A stretch of DNA of 64,000 nucleotides from Ascaphus truei (taxonomy: Eukaryota; Chordata; Amphibia; Anura; Ascaphidae). Shown piece by piece: positions 1 through 7,884 of the stretch (within the stretch, counting starts at the first letter, position 1; the number at the start of each line of letters is the position of its first letter). The position numbers and the translations under genes are program-made. The stretch is taken from NCBI GenBank assembly GCA_036426205.1, contig CM071568.1, positions 217,797,123 through 217,861,122 of the forward strand, written 5' to 3'. A model generated the notes under the pieces. That model made no database searches and was not told the DNA's origin. It saw only the letters and a list, made by a program, of their open reading frames with translations.

Positions 1-235
1 TTTACCTGTCTCTGTATGTTCTTCCTACTTACCAATTAGATTGTAAGCTCTTAGGGACTCCTTTCCCTAAATTTTACTTTTATGTCTGAAGCACTTCTTC
101 CCATTATGTGTTATTTGTATTATTTGTAATTTATATGATTATGTCACGTGTGTTACTGCTGTGAAGCGCTAGAGTATGTGCATTAATGGCGCTATATAAA
201 TAAAGATATGCATACATACATACTTTAACCACAAC
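1..235 (+). repeat. 3' end of an interspersed retroposon, with CATA tail
   Basis: The stretch reads like the 3' end of a SINE- or LINE-type element. It ends in 'gcgctatataaataaag' and then a short CATA-type microsatellite (about 208-224). Similar 'gcgctatataaata' ends are common in amphibian interspersed repeats, which is family knowledge rather than something provable here. No coding sequence is visible. The 5' end lies outside the window. Confidence 0.45.
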
Positions 236-307
236 ATGCTCATCCTAAAAATCCCGATATGTCCAATTCCTTTCCTTCTGGCTGAGACTGAACCCTGCCT
301 TCACCTC

Positions 308-1335
308 TGTAATGGATCGGGGGACTCATGCTTCCCAGCGTGTCCCCGTCACCTCTGTTCCCACGACTTCCAATCACCCCTCTTTCCTGCATTCTCACTC
401 TCTCCCTTCCTTCTCTCGCGGTCGCTCCTCCGCGGCGCGGTTTGCGTGGCCTGATGTGCGTTCGGGTGACGTGCGCGGCTCCCGCACTGTGCGCGTACGT
501 TCCCGGCCTCTCACTACCCTCTGCGGTACCAGCACCCCTCGGCGTACGCGTGTCCCCCCAGCCCTTACATTACCTGGCTCCTCTGCCTCTCCTTCCCTTC
601 CGCCTCCCGTGCCAAACGTCCTCCCGGCGGTGCGTCCCTCGCGCCCTGTTACACACGCGGTGCACGCGCATAACACACTTACAGAAGGTGTGCGCACCCG
701 TTACAGTTATTTGCTGCCCTAGGCTCTAGCTCCGCCCCCCGTGGCTTACAAGCTATTTCCCTTGATTATTTCCATGTCTCTTCCCCTGCTCTCTCAGACA
801 TATCCCTGCAAACTCTCACTCAGACCTGCTCCACCTCTCTTCCCTATTGGTCCTCCTTCCTTTATAACCCCTCTCTGTCCTCTTAGTCATTGCTCTGCAT
901 AGCTTTCCTGTAGCTCCTGTATGTGCAGTGTCTATGCCTAGCTCCCTTGTCTATTTCAGCGCTGGTTCCTTTCCCTGCCCCTGTTTGGATTCCCTTGGTT
1001 TGAACTTGTGTACTGCTTTGGATTTGACTATTCTACCTTCTCCTGCCCTTGAACTCTGGCTTACGGACATCACTACGCTGCTTTCTCCAACCCTTGAACC
1101 CTAGCTTACGGACATCACTACGCTGCTCTCTCCAACCCTTGAACTCTGGCACACGGACATTACTGTCCGATCTCTGGCACCCCGGACTCAGCAAGTATAT
1201 GTTAACCCTTTTTTACCAGGCCCGGCAACGCATTACCACACTCCGGGCATGCCCTCACTGCTATGGGTGCATGTTATACCCTTACCCACCTCAGTACTGG
1301 GGACTGGCCAGGTCTGCGGGCATACAGGCATTACA
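308..1335 (+). mobile_element. Solo LTR of a Ty3/gypsy element with perfect 5-bp TSD
   Basis: The LTR starts TGTAATGG and ends GGCATTACA, and is flanked by the perfect duplication ACCTC at 303-307 and 1336-1340. It is 1028 bp long, CpG-rich in its first half, with a pyrimidine-rich middle. Its last 80 bp resemble the end of the gypsy LTR at 56926-57360 (shared 'cccacctcagtac' followed by a terminal TTACA), which sets the plus orientation. There is no internal region, so it is a recombined solo LTR. Short frames in it (for example 312-722) are not genes. Confidence 0.85.
1046..1165 (+). repeat. 45-bp tandem repeat inside the solo LTR, about 2.7 units
   Basis: Units start with 'cccttgaac' at 1046, 1091 and 1136, giving a 45-bp period. 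Each carries 'acggacat' about 15 bp later. Short internal tandem repeats of this sort are common in the R/U5 part of LTRs. The function is unknown. Confidence 0.8.
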
Positions 1336-1815
1336 ACCTCAAATGATCTGGTGTAACACTTCCAACCAGCCCTGTGAGCTACAAGCTCAACCTACCTTTC
1401 TAGCTAGCCATTGACACCGCTTCCCTGAAGCCTGCCAGCAGCGATACCTACCTCAAAATCTCCCTTAACTCAGTCCTCTTCTCCGTCTAGGCTGGTAAAT
1501 GCGACCCCAACCATTTGGTAATGCACAAAAAAGGGTCCTAACAATGACCATCAACAACTCTCCCTGCTCCATTCCAGAGGCTGCTACAGCCCCAGGCATG
1601 GGAACTGGTGACTGTGTACCCCCTTTCACACCCATACTACCCCCCAAGTTTTCATAGTTGCCTCATTTTCTCCTCCCTCTGGCTCAGATTGAACTCAGCC
1701 TTTGCCTCAACTTGAATGGTGCAACCCTGCCAATAGTTCTGTGAGTCACAGCTCATCCGATCTGCCTATATTGCTAGATAACACCAAAGCTCACATGTAG
1801 CCTGCCAGGAAAGCT

Positions 1816-2226
1816 ACAGATATGGCCTTTTTGTTTTTCTGGCTTTCCTCAACAAAAGTGCAGACATCTCTCATTTGTTTGGAAGATATAATCAATATAC
1901 AGTACATCCCATTTAACTCTCTGCAACTCTTCGGTTTGTCATTCAAACCTGTATTTTACAGGGATATGTCAGACTGATTAGGATTTGATTGTTTGCATTT
2001 CGTCGCCTGTCTGTCAGATTGTAAAGTGAATTTTTTTGCCTATGGGGACGACTATGGGGGGGTGGGGGTCGTCCAGTGCTCTACAATTTACATTTCGCAG
2101 AACAGGTACCTGTCTGCTGATGCTACAGTCCAGTCTTATTGAAAAATGTACACATTTTTTTCACTTTGCTTTTCGGGCACACAGATACAGAGACAGATTA
2201 CAGGACAGTAGGGTTATTTTTGCAAT
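1816..2226. other. Region upstream of the forkhead frame; no gene recognised
   Basis: This stretch holds no recognised gene or repeat boundary. It includes a T-run and a G-run near 2027-2070. A promoter for the forkhead frame would have to lie here or further upstream, but I see no convincing TATA or CpG cluster close to 2227. Confidence 0.4.
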
Positions 2227-2577
2227 ATGTCAAGTGCTTCCAAGAGACCCAAAGGTAGTTTTACATATCTGATCTTTTTAGAAATTAATGATAGGGCAAA
2301 TAAGAAAGCCACTGTATCAGAAATATATGACTATATAATTCGTAATTATGAATACTACAAAAATTCACCTGGCCATGGATGGAAGAACACAGTTCAATGT
2401 ATTTTGTCAAGTAATTATTGCTTTGTTCGCACAACGCTATGCCCAGGGATTAAACAGGGTTATTGGTCATTGCTACCAGCATGTGCCGGTATGTTTGATC
2501 ATGGCAAAAGGAGAAGGGTACGAGCAAGAAGCGGGACCGGGACCGAGACCGAAACATTGAATAATTGTACTTCCTAA
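2227..2577 (+). CDS. Divergent forkhead (FOX) DNA-binding domain protein, possibly a pseudogene
   Basis: The 116-residue frame is almost wholly a forkhead (winged-helix) domain, residues about 6-96. SEIYDYIIRNYEYY (31-44) is the classic helix 2 segment, GWKNTVQCILSSNYCFV (51-67) is helix 3, QGYWSLLP (77-84) is the strand/wing region, and a basic tail KRRRVRAR (94-101) ends the domain. Forkhead proteins are nuclear transcription factors that insert helix 3 into the major groove. In the usual helix 3 pattern NSIRH, Asn and His contact bases. Here the Asn is kept (N54) but Arg is Gln57 and His is Cys58, so binding would probably be weakened or altered. The ATG at 2227 leaves only five residues before the domain, which is normal for single-exon FOX genes with short N-termini. 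The frame meets TAA at 2575-2577, but FOX-like C-terminal coding continues beyond it (next entry). I cannot assign a FOX subfamily. It may be a decayed gene, a retrocopy, or an intact gene with sequencing errors. Confidence 0.8.
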   Translation: MSSASKRPKGSFTYLIFLEINDRANKKATVSEIYDYIIRNYEYYKNSPGHGWKNTVQCILSSNYCFVRTTLCPGIKQGYWSLLPACAGMFDHGKRRRVRARSGTGTETETLNNCTS

Positions 2578-2786
2578 TCTTGCAATGAGTCACCATCTGA
2601 TGAGCCACAATCTAAGTTTCAAGAGTTTCAAAAGTATCAACTGGAACAGCCCCCCACCCCCAACCAGAATATACCTTTTAGGATCTAGCTAACTGTTATC
2701 AGCAACAATCTCAAACTGATTTTACCTCTATGGCTAATTCTGGCTGCCTGTCCCAGTATCATCTGCAAAGTTGGCGTGGTTTTTAA
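2578..2786 (+). pseudogene. Continuation of the forkhead protein C-terminus after a stop and a frame change
   Basis: Directly after the TAA at 2575-2577 the same frame stays open to a TAG at 2686-2688 and encodes a polar, Gln/Pro-rich stretch (NESPSDEPQSKFQEFQKYQL, then PPTPNQNIPF). Near 2680 the sensible reading moves to another frame, giving CYQQQSQTDFTSMANSGCL and then QYHLQSWRGF before a TAA at 2784-2786. Low-complexity Gln/Ser-rich tails ending in a short conserved-looking peptide are typical of FOX proteins. The composition strongly suggests one original coding sequence of about 185 codons broken by one stop and one frameshift, by decay or by assembly error. Confidence 0.6.
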
Positions 2787-3165
2787 TGAAGGTAAATATA
2801 ATATACAGTATTATTAACTTGTGTTACGAATAGCCAGCCCATAAATGCATTGATACATGCACATTACAGTGTGAGTACACACGTGTAGTCTGTTATACAA
2901 TAGGTGTATATAATGTACTTAAAGCATTGTTTTTATGTTTTCAGAAATCATCAATGAAGTTTTGCAAGGTTTCTAAGGAAGGTAAATATAATGTACAATA
3001 TTGTATTAAGTTTTGTTCTCACTGAAGCGAACACCCAGCCCGTAAATCCATTGATACATGCAAACTAGAGTGTGAGTACACGCATGCGCACCTTTGCTTT
3101 ACATGACCTGTATACGGTCGTTAAATCAGTGTCTTGTTTTTTTTCCAGAACTGAACACAAAATGG
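2787..3165 (+). repeat. 190-bp tandem duplication with splice-site-like borders
   Basis: Two diverged copies begin with 'ggtaaatataat' at 2791 and 2981. They share 'ccagccc', 'attgatacatgca' and 'gtgtgagtacac'. Each copy starts with a good 5' splice-site match (GTAAAT at 2792 and 2982) and ends in a pyrimidine tract plus AG (2943-2944 and 3147-3148), leaving a 37-nt exon-like island at 2945-2981. This could be two 3'-UTR introns behind the forkhead frame or simply a duplicated repeat. Transcript data would decide. Confidence 0.55.
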
Positions 3166-3640
3166 TGTAAGGATTCTGCTTGATCCGTGCCGGGTTTTTA
3201 CTTCGGTCCAGGTTTTCTGTCTCTCCTGCCCTTTCTGCTCTCTGTGGCCATTTTGGGTACTGGCAGCCTGCTTAATAAGGCTGCAGTTACCATAGGGAGT
3301 CGCCGAGCAAAGTTCTGTGTTTTGCAGCTCCTGTCGGTCTTTACAGTTACGCTTTATCCTCTTTTGAATTCCTTTTTCTGACCCCGGACCGTGACCCTGA
3401 CCTCGCTGCCTTCCGCCTGCCCTGACCTCTGCTTGCCTCCTTGACTTTGCACCTCTGCCGCCAGCCTTGAGCTCTGCCTGTCCCCTGGACTTTGCAACTC
3501 TGCCGCCAGCCCTGACCGCTGCTTCCATAACGACTACGGATACTCTTACAGGACTCTGTCCCTGGGTTGTGGTCGGTATATTTGTAGCCCTACCTCAGCC
3601 CTGCGGGTCTGCCTCCTGATTTGAGATGAGCACCGTCACA
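3166..3640 (+). mobile_element. Solo LTR, 475 bp, Ty3/gypsy-like
   Basis: The element runs from TGTAAGGATT to CCGTCACA. Flanks are AATGG (3161-3165) and AATAG (3641-3645), a 4/5 match to a 5-bp target duplication. The 3' half has the repeated 'cctgac/ctctgcc' pyrimidine-rich texture seen in vertebrate gypsy LTRs. The 64-codon frame at 3187-3381 is not credible as a gene. Confidence 0.65.
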
Positions 3641-4011
3641 AATAGACAGCAATGAGATGCTGAAGATGATGGTCGGAAATCACTATATTGTAAACTTACT
3701 TATTTTTTAGTTTTTTTACACTTTTATACACTTAAACTGTATTGTATGTGATAGATACTATTTTATCATATTATCACTATCTTTCACTATTATCACTATC
3801 GACTTTAATAAAACTTCACACTGAAATGTTTCATGCTTTGCATTCAAGGTAACAGACACTCCATTAAGTGAGCTGTTTCCCGAACTCTATCTTTACCCAC
3901 ACACATGGTCTCACGTAGAGTTCCCTTTGTGTTAAATTTCACACCGATCGTCAAGAGTACAACTTACTGAACTGTAGACTGGCAGGTTACATTTTGAACG
4001 TTTGTTGAATG
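3641..4011 (+). other. AT-rich stretch with a polyadenylation signal
   Basis: No gene is recognised. AATAAA at 3807-3812 follows an AT-rich stretch and could serve as a poly(A) signal for transcription coming from the forkhead side; this is inference only. Confidence 0.35.
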
Positions 4012-4058
4012 TATAGCCATGCATAATAATGGTATACTACTTTCCTCTCTGTTGGCAG
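4012..4058 (+). mobile_element. 47-bp fragment of the 22399/26714 LTR family
   Basis: The sequence is nearly identical to the first 47 bp of the 3' LTR at 26714 ('tatagccatgca' through 'ctctctgttggcag'). The match stops exactly where the CA microsatellite starts. It is an isolated LTR start fragment, so the family has at least one more insertion remnant here. Confidence 0.75.
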
Positions 4059-4176
4059 ACACTGACTGACACACATACACACACTGACTGACACACATAC
4101 ATACACACACACACACACACACAATGACTGACACACATACACACACACACACACACACACATACACACACACACAC
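4059..4176 (+). repeat. Compound (CA)n microsatellite
   Basis: Two long CA arrays (about 4101-4123 and 4139-4176) are separated by 'actgactgacacacatac' units. Frames read through it are low-complexity artefacts. Confidence 0.95.
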
Positions 4177-4565
4177 CCCTCCCCCTTCCGCTGCCCGGCT
4201 CGCCTGGGTCACCCTTTCTTCCAGCAGCAGGAGCCTGCCCCTGGCACCGAGCCCTTGTGCTGTGCGGGTTGCGCCGTGTACCACCACTTCCTGCGGGGGC
4301 CCGCGAATGCCCGCGTCAGTGGAGGGCAGAATGGCGCCATGTGGGGCAAACAGGAGCGTGTGGGTGGAACGGCGCCGCTGCCAGCCGCTTCTGCGCATGT
4401 GTGGCGTCCGTCAGCGGCGCCATCACAACTGCGCATGCACGGCATGGCAGCGGGCGGGGAACAGCGGCCGTGAGCTTGCCGGTGCTGCGGGAAGACCTGC
4501 AGGAGCACCAGGTCAGTGTGCTGCTTGGCCTGCACCCGCCGGTGGCCCCAGTCAAACCTATCTAC
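4177..4565 (+). repeat. CpG-rich segment, probably the 5' part of a repeat
   Basis: The stretch is GC- and CpG-rich, with several 'ctgcgcatg' motifs near 4390-4440 that resemble half-sites of the NRF1-like palindromes in the LTRs further on. Overlapping short frames exist in several phases on both strands, which is usual for CpG-rich DNA and not evidence of coding. It leads straight into the hammerhead-like motif. Confidence 0.4.
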
Positions 4566-4606
4566 GGAGCCTGAGGAAGCCCAAACGAGGGCGAAATGCG
4601 TAGCTC
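4566..4606 (+). ncRNA. Hammerhead-ribozyme-like motif, copy a
   Basis: Elements in order: stem I strand GAGC (4567-4570); core CTGAGGA (4571-4577), matching CUGANGA; one extra A; stem II GCCC (4579-4582) paired with GGGC (4589-4592); GAAA (4593-4596); TGCGTA with GTA as possible cleavage triplet (4600-4602); stem I strand GCTC (4603-4606). Hammerheads self-cleave RNA. The extra A before stem II and the weak stem III argue for caution. Five other copies in this window share the design. Confidence 0.5.
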
Positions 4607-4949
4607 AAACTCCTAAAGCTCTTTGACGGTTCGTCGGCCTAACACCAACATCGTCGGTAAGCAGAAGACAGGCAACACAGAACCCAACGCACTTGCACCA
4701 CTGCTGGACGCGGGCAAGGGCAGTTAGCTGAGAGCCTAGCTACCTGCGAAAGTTTCCCTTAAAGACTGGCTTTTCTTTTACATTTGTGTGTAGACCGAGT
4801 GCTTTTTTGACTGTTTTTCTTATGTTTTATGTTCATTAAGTTTTAAATTAGTTCACGCATTTTTTAGAGTTATTTTTGGCCATTTTATGCTTGGCAGCAG
4901 TGCTGGATTTTAAATCAGGAGCCTCAAAGATATCTATCCATGGTGTGAG
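4607..4949. other. No gene recognised between the ribozyme-like motif and the first hairpin
   Basis: About 340 bp of mixed sequence, T-rich at 4770-4880. I see no coding signal, TIR or target duplication. It is probably the body of the repeat that carries the motif upstream. Confidence 0.3.
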
Positions 4950-5400
4950 CTCACACGCGGTCGTGTGAGTATCTTTGTTTTAGCTTTGTCTTATCATATC
5001 CCGTTCCCTTTCCCCCTTACATGGTCTATGAATTTGGAGGATTAGAGCTCTGTTTATGAACTCTAACATAGGAGGAGGATAAAGACACCCCCCAGGATTG
5101 CACTCACACTTGCCCGTGTGAGTGTTTGCAGGATTTTCTGCATTTATTGTTTATACCATCTGAATAGGACCTGTTATATTTCTGCAATATTTTTTCCCTC
5201 AATCTTTATTTTTCCTTGCTCCAAGGGTGACATCATAATCGAACTTCTGCTGAGAGACTGAAGAGACGTTCATTCGGAAACGCAAGACAAAGAACAACCA
5301 TAGAAAGGGAGAACAAAAAACAGATAGAAGAAAAAGAAGAAAGAAGGAGGAGAGGAAAGAGAACCCTTACGTGACAGTACTTACACAAGGCCGTGTAAGT
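4950..5400 (+). repeat. Three spaced hairpins of one sequence type
   Basis: The hairpins are CTCACACG/CGTGTGAG (4950-4969, 4-nt loop), CACTCACAC/GTGTGAGTG (5101-5124, 6-nt loop) and ACTTACAC/GTGTAAGT (5379-5400, 6-nt loop). Stems are kept while their sequence changes: CTCACAC becomes CTTACAC, and GTGTGAG becomes GTGTAAG. The DNA between them is otherwise dissimilar, apart from AG-rich 5280-5360. The function is unknown. Confidence 0.7.
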
Positions 5401-6031
5401 GTTTATAATATTTTATTTTATACATCACCACCCCTGCACCTATTAATCTAGGAATATTTGACTCTTTCACATTGAATTTATACATCTATCACCTCTCAAA
5501 CCTGTGCTGCCCCCTGTTTTCCCCTTTGTTTTTCTGTACCAATAAGGATCCTGAATAGGTACTACAGGGTTTTTTTGGAGTCATAGGAAGAGACTTCGGA
5601 AGCAGAAGTGAACCTTAGATACTACATAAGGTCGTTACGATCTTATTATTTTTTTTATATATTTTTTAATATTTATTTATTTATTGCACTCTTTCCAGAG
5701 GGAGAGCCCGGGTACTTTTTCATTGCTATAGGTACTGTATGTGGCCTGATAGAACAAGCTATGGCTATTTGTAGATCACAGACAACCCTGCTCAGCACAG
5801 CAGTTTCAGCAGCTAGCTCCAAAGAGTCAACACCGCAGCTACAGCCTCTAGTAGCAGTACAAGCAGCTACTTGCCCTCACCACCTTGTGTAGGTTTACAA
5901 ACACGTGGCCTGAGAAGGACCAGCCTAGGCACTACAACACAGGAAGGCCTCATTTCTCGTAAGAGGGAAAGAAAATAAATACATACTTTATTTAACAAAA
6001 AACATTTCTGATCCTTTTCAAGTGTGTGAGA
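5401..6031. other. No recognised gene; weak 94-codon frame
   Basis: A plus-strand frame at 5608-5892 has a hydrophobic N-terminal half (runs of Tyr, Phe and Ile from AT-rich DNA) and a Ser/Ala/Gln-rich end (STPQLQPLVAVQAATC). I do not recognise a family and doubt that it is expressed. The rest is AT-rich intergenic sequence. Confidence 0.3.
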
Positions 6032-6074
6032 TTATATATACTGGTATATATATGTATATATATATATATATATA
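6032..6074. repeat. (TA)n tract at the edge of the gypsy LTR
   Basis: An almost pure TA run ends exactly where the LTR begins (TGTAGC at 6075). Several other elements in this window also abut TA runs. Confidence 0.9.
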
Positions 6075-6307
6075 TGTAGCGCACTTTACCCCACCCCCTT
6101 GGAGAAGTGTGGCTACGGTATATGTGTGGTGCTATACCTGTGGCGTACAGGAGAGCTGAGTCTCCGCTACTGGGAACCTGGGGTATACCTGAGTGATGCT
6201 CGGTAGTGCCTCCACCTGTACGGGATTCTAGTGTGTGAAATTCCCCTGTTACAGGACACATAAAGAATACACACTTGGTAAAGCAGAACGGTTTTACTAT
6301 ATGCAGC

Positions 6308-7884
6308 TGTAACAGGTATTCCCCCCCCCCCCCCAATCGCAGATATGGTGTGGGTGCGGAGAACATACAGGGTTAGCAGGTGTGGTGCTTTACCTGTTTT
6401 GCTCACAGGAGGGCTGAGCTTCCGCCACGGGGAACCTGTGGCAATTATATTAAGAGTAACACGGAACTCGGTGCAGCGCCTCCACCTGCGATGGTTCCTA
6501 GCAGAGCAGGAATGGTTCCTCGCAGGACACATACAAATACTCGCACACCTTAAGTATGATAACCAATAACGTTTACTTAGGAAACAGCATACCACACATG
6601 CAACTGTCAGCATAAAATAACAGGTGTCCCTCTCTAGAGGCGACACTGACTACGGCGTCACGCAGGACGCTTCCCCAACACAGGATGTTCCCACCCCGTG
6701 TCCATAAGATCCCCACCCAATGTCCCACACTCTTGCAGAGAGAGAGAATATGGGTGACTGTGCAGTCACTATTAAAGCTAATGGCCAGTTGGTGCACTTG
6801 TGGCTTTAAAGTACCTGCCCGAGCACTCCAGTGCTCGGATCCGCAACACTTCGCAAAGGATCCGTCGCTCGGCGATTCCATCTGATCCCAAGCTGGAGAT
6901 AGTCTCTGTGGCCTCGACTGAGCCCGAACCTCTTCCAGGGAGACGCAGCATCCGCTGTGTCCCTATCTAAATCTAGCGCTAATGTGACAGGATCCCTAAC
7001 CAAGGGCCTGTCACTGTAGCACCACAAACTGGGTAGCGAGGACCTCTCTGTGACCTAAGGGGTTAATAGCCTGCTCCGCTCCCCTTTACTCTTCCCAGTC
7101 CTGACTCTAACTAGTACTCCCAGCGCCTGCAGCAACGCACTGCAACCTGCTGGGTGCGTACAGCAAACGTGCTGCAAAAATACTTTGCCTTCATGTCAGG
7201 CCTCACAGCACTGCCAGCCGTGACCCTGACAAGACAGCTCACACATGCACTAAGGGCAGCGTCCCTATCTTGGGCCGTCCCTCAGCACTTACCCACTAAC
7301 CTGGTGGGGAGTTGGGGCCTACCTGGGATGTGGGGGACCTTACGCGGTGCAGGAGCTTCACTTGCTCTCTGCACCCTTCCTTCCCCTTCAGCTCCCCAGC
7401 TCCAACTAACTAGTGTGGGCTCAGCGCGCGAAATGTATCCACTTGCCTGCAGGGTGATCCTAAGCCCTATTGGCTCCCTGGTATCACGTGGGGCATACAG
7501 AGGCTCATGGGACTCGTAGTCCCTGCTCAGATCCTTCCCTGGTAGGCTAGGGTTTCGCGGGCTCTCTTGGCTCTGTCCTGCGCATGCGCAACCTCTCTGG
7601 GGCTCTTCTGGCACCTGGCTACCCCTGCGCATGCGCGACCTGTTGCGCAATGGTGGAGCCCTGTACCCCGAGCCGCCGGGACCTCGGCAACACGATTGCG
7701 GCCCTAACAATGGGCCATTTGCGTCCCCGGCAACCGGCCGCATCAGGGAACAGCGCGCGACTCCCCGCTCCGGCCCACACCCTTGGAAGCAGCCGTCGGG
7801 CCCGGCGCTGGCTCCGGCGGCACCCGCGACTGCATTGTTTCAAAGGAGGGGGGTCTCAAGGAGCTGCGGGAGACCCAGGATACA
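6308..7884 (-). mobile_element. 3' LTR of the inner element
   Basis: Plus-strand ends are TGTAACAGG and GGATACA. It begins with a poly-C run (6321-6334) that differs in length from the other copies. The last third (7560-7880) is CpG-rich and holds NRF1-like palindromes. On the minus strand it begins TGTATCC, directly after the polypurine tract. Short frames inside it (for example 6573-6881 and 7154-7519) are shared with the other LTR copies and are not genes. Confidence 0.9.
7579..7637. promoter_or_regulatory. Two NRF1-like palindromes in the 3' LTR
   Basis: TGCGCATGCGCA (7579-7590) and TGCGCATGCGCG (7626-7637) match the NRF1 site YGCGCAYGCGCR. They sit about 250-300 bp from the LTR's transcription-entry end (the U3 side, minus strand). 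The same pair recurs in the two other LTRs of this family. Confidence 0.6.

Larger units (their letters stand above)
262..1815 (+). repeat. Ancient segment duplication, first copy split by a solo LTR
   Basis: Copy 1 runs about 262-307 and resumes at 1336-1444; copy 2 is about 1662-1815. Matching landmarks are 'ggctgagactgaaccctgcc' (280-299) against 'ggctcagattgaactcagcc' (1681-1700), followed by 'cctgccag' near 1430 and 1800. After subtracting the LTR and one target duplication the period is about 368 bp. Divergence between copies is clearly greater than would be expected from the LTR insertion alone, so the duplication is older. Confidence 0.6.

Noticed and set aside
4950..5400. The hairpins as bacterial-type terminators or tRNA
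   Set aside because: No T-run in the right place, no tRNA arms, and the setting is vertebrate.
6573..6881. 102-codon frame, repeated at 10575-10892
   Set aside because: Conserved only because both lie in LTRs of one element; it is absent as a clean frame in the 60005 LTR.
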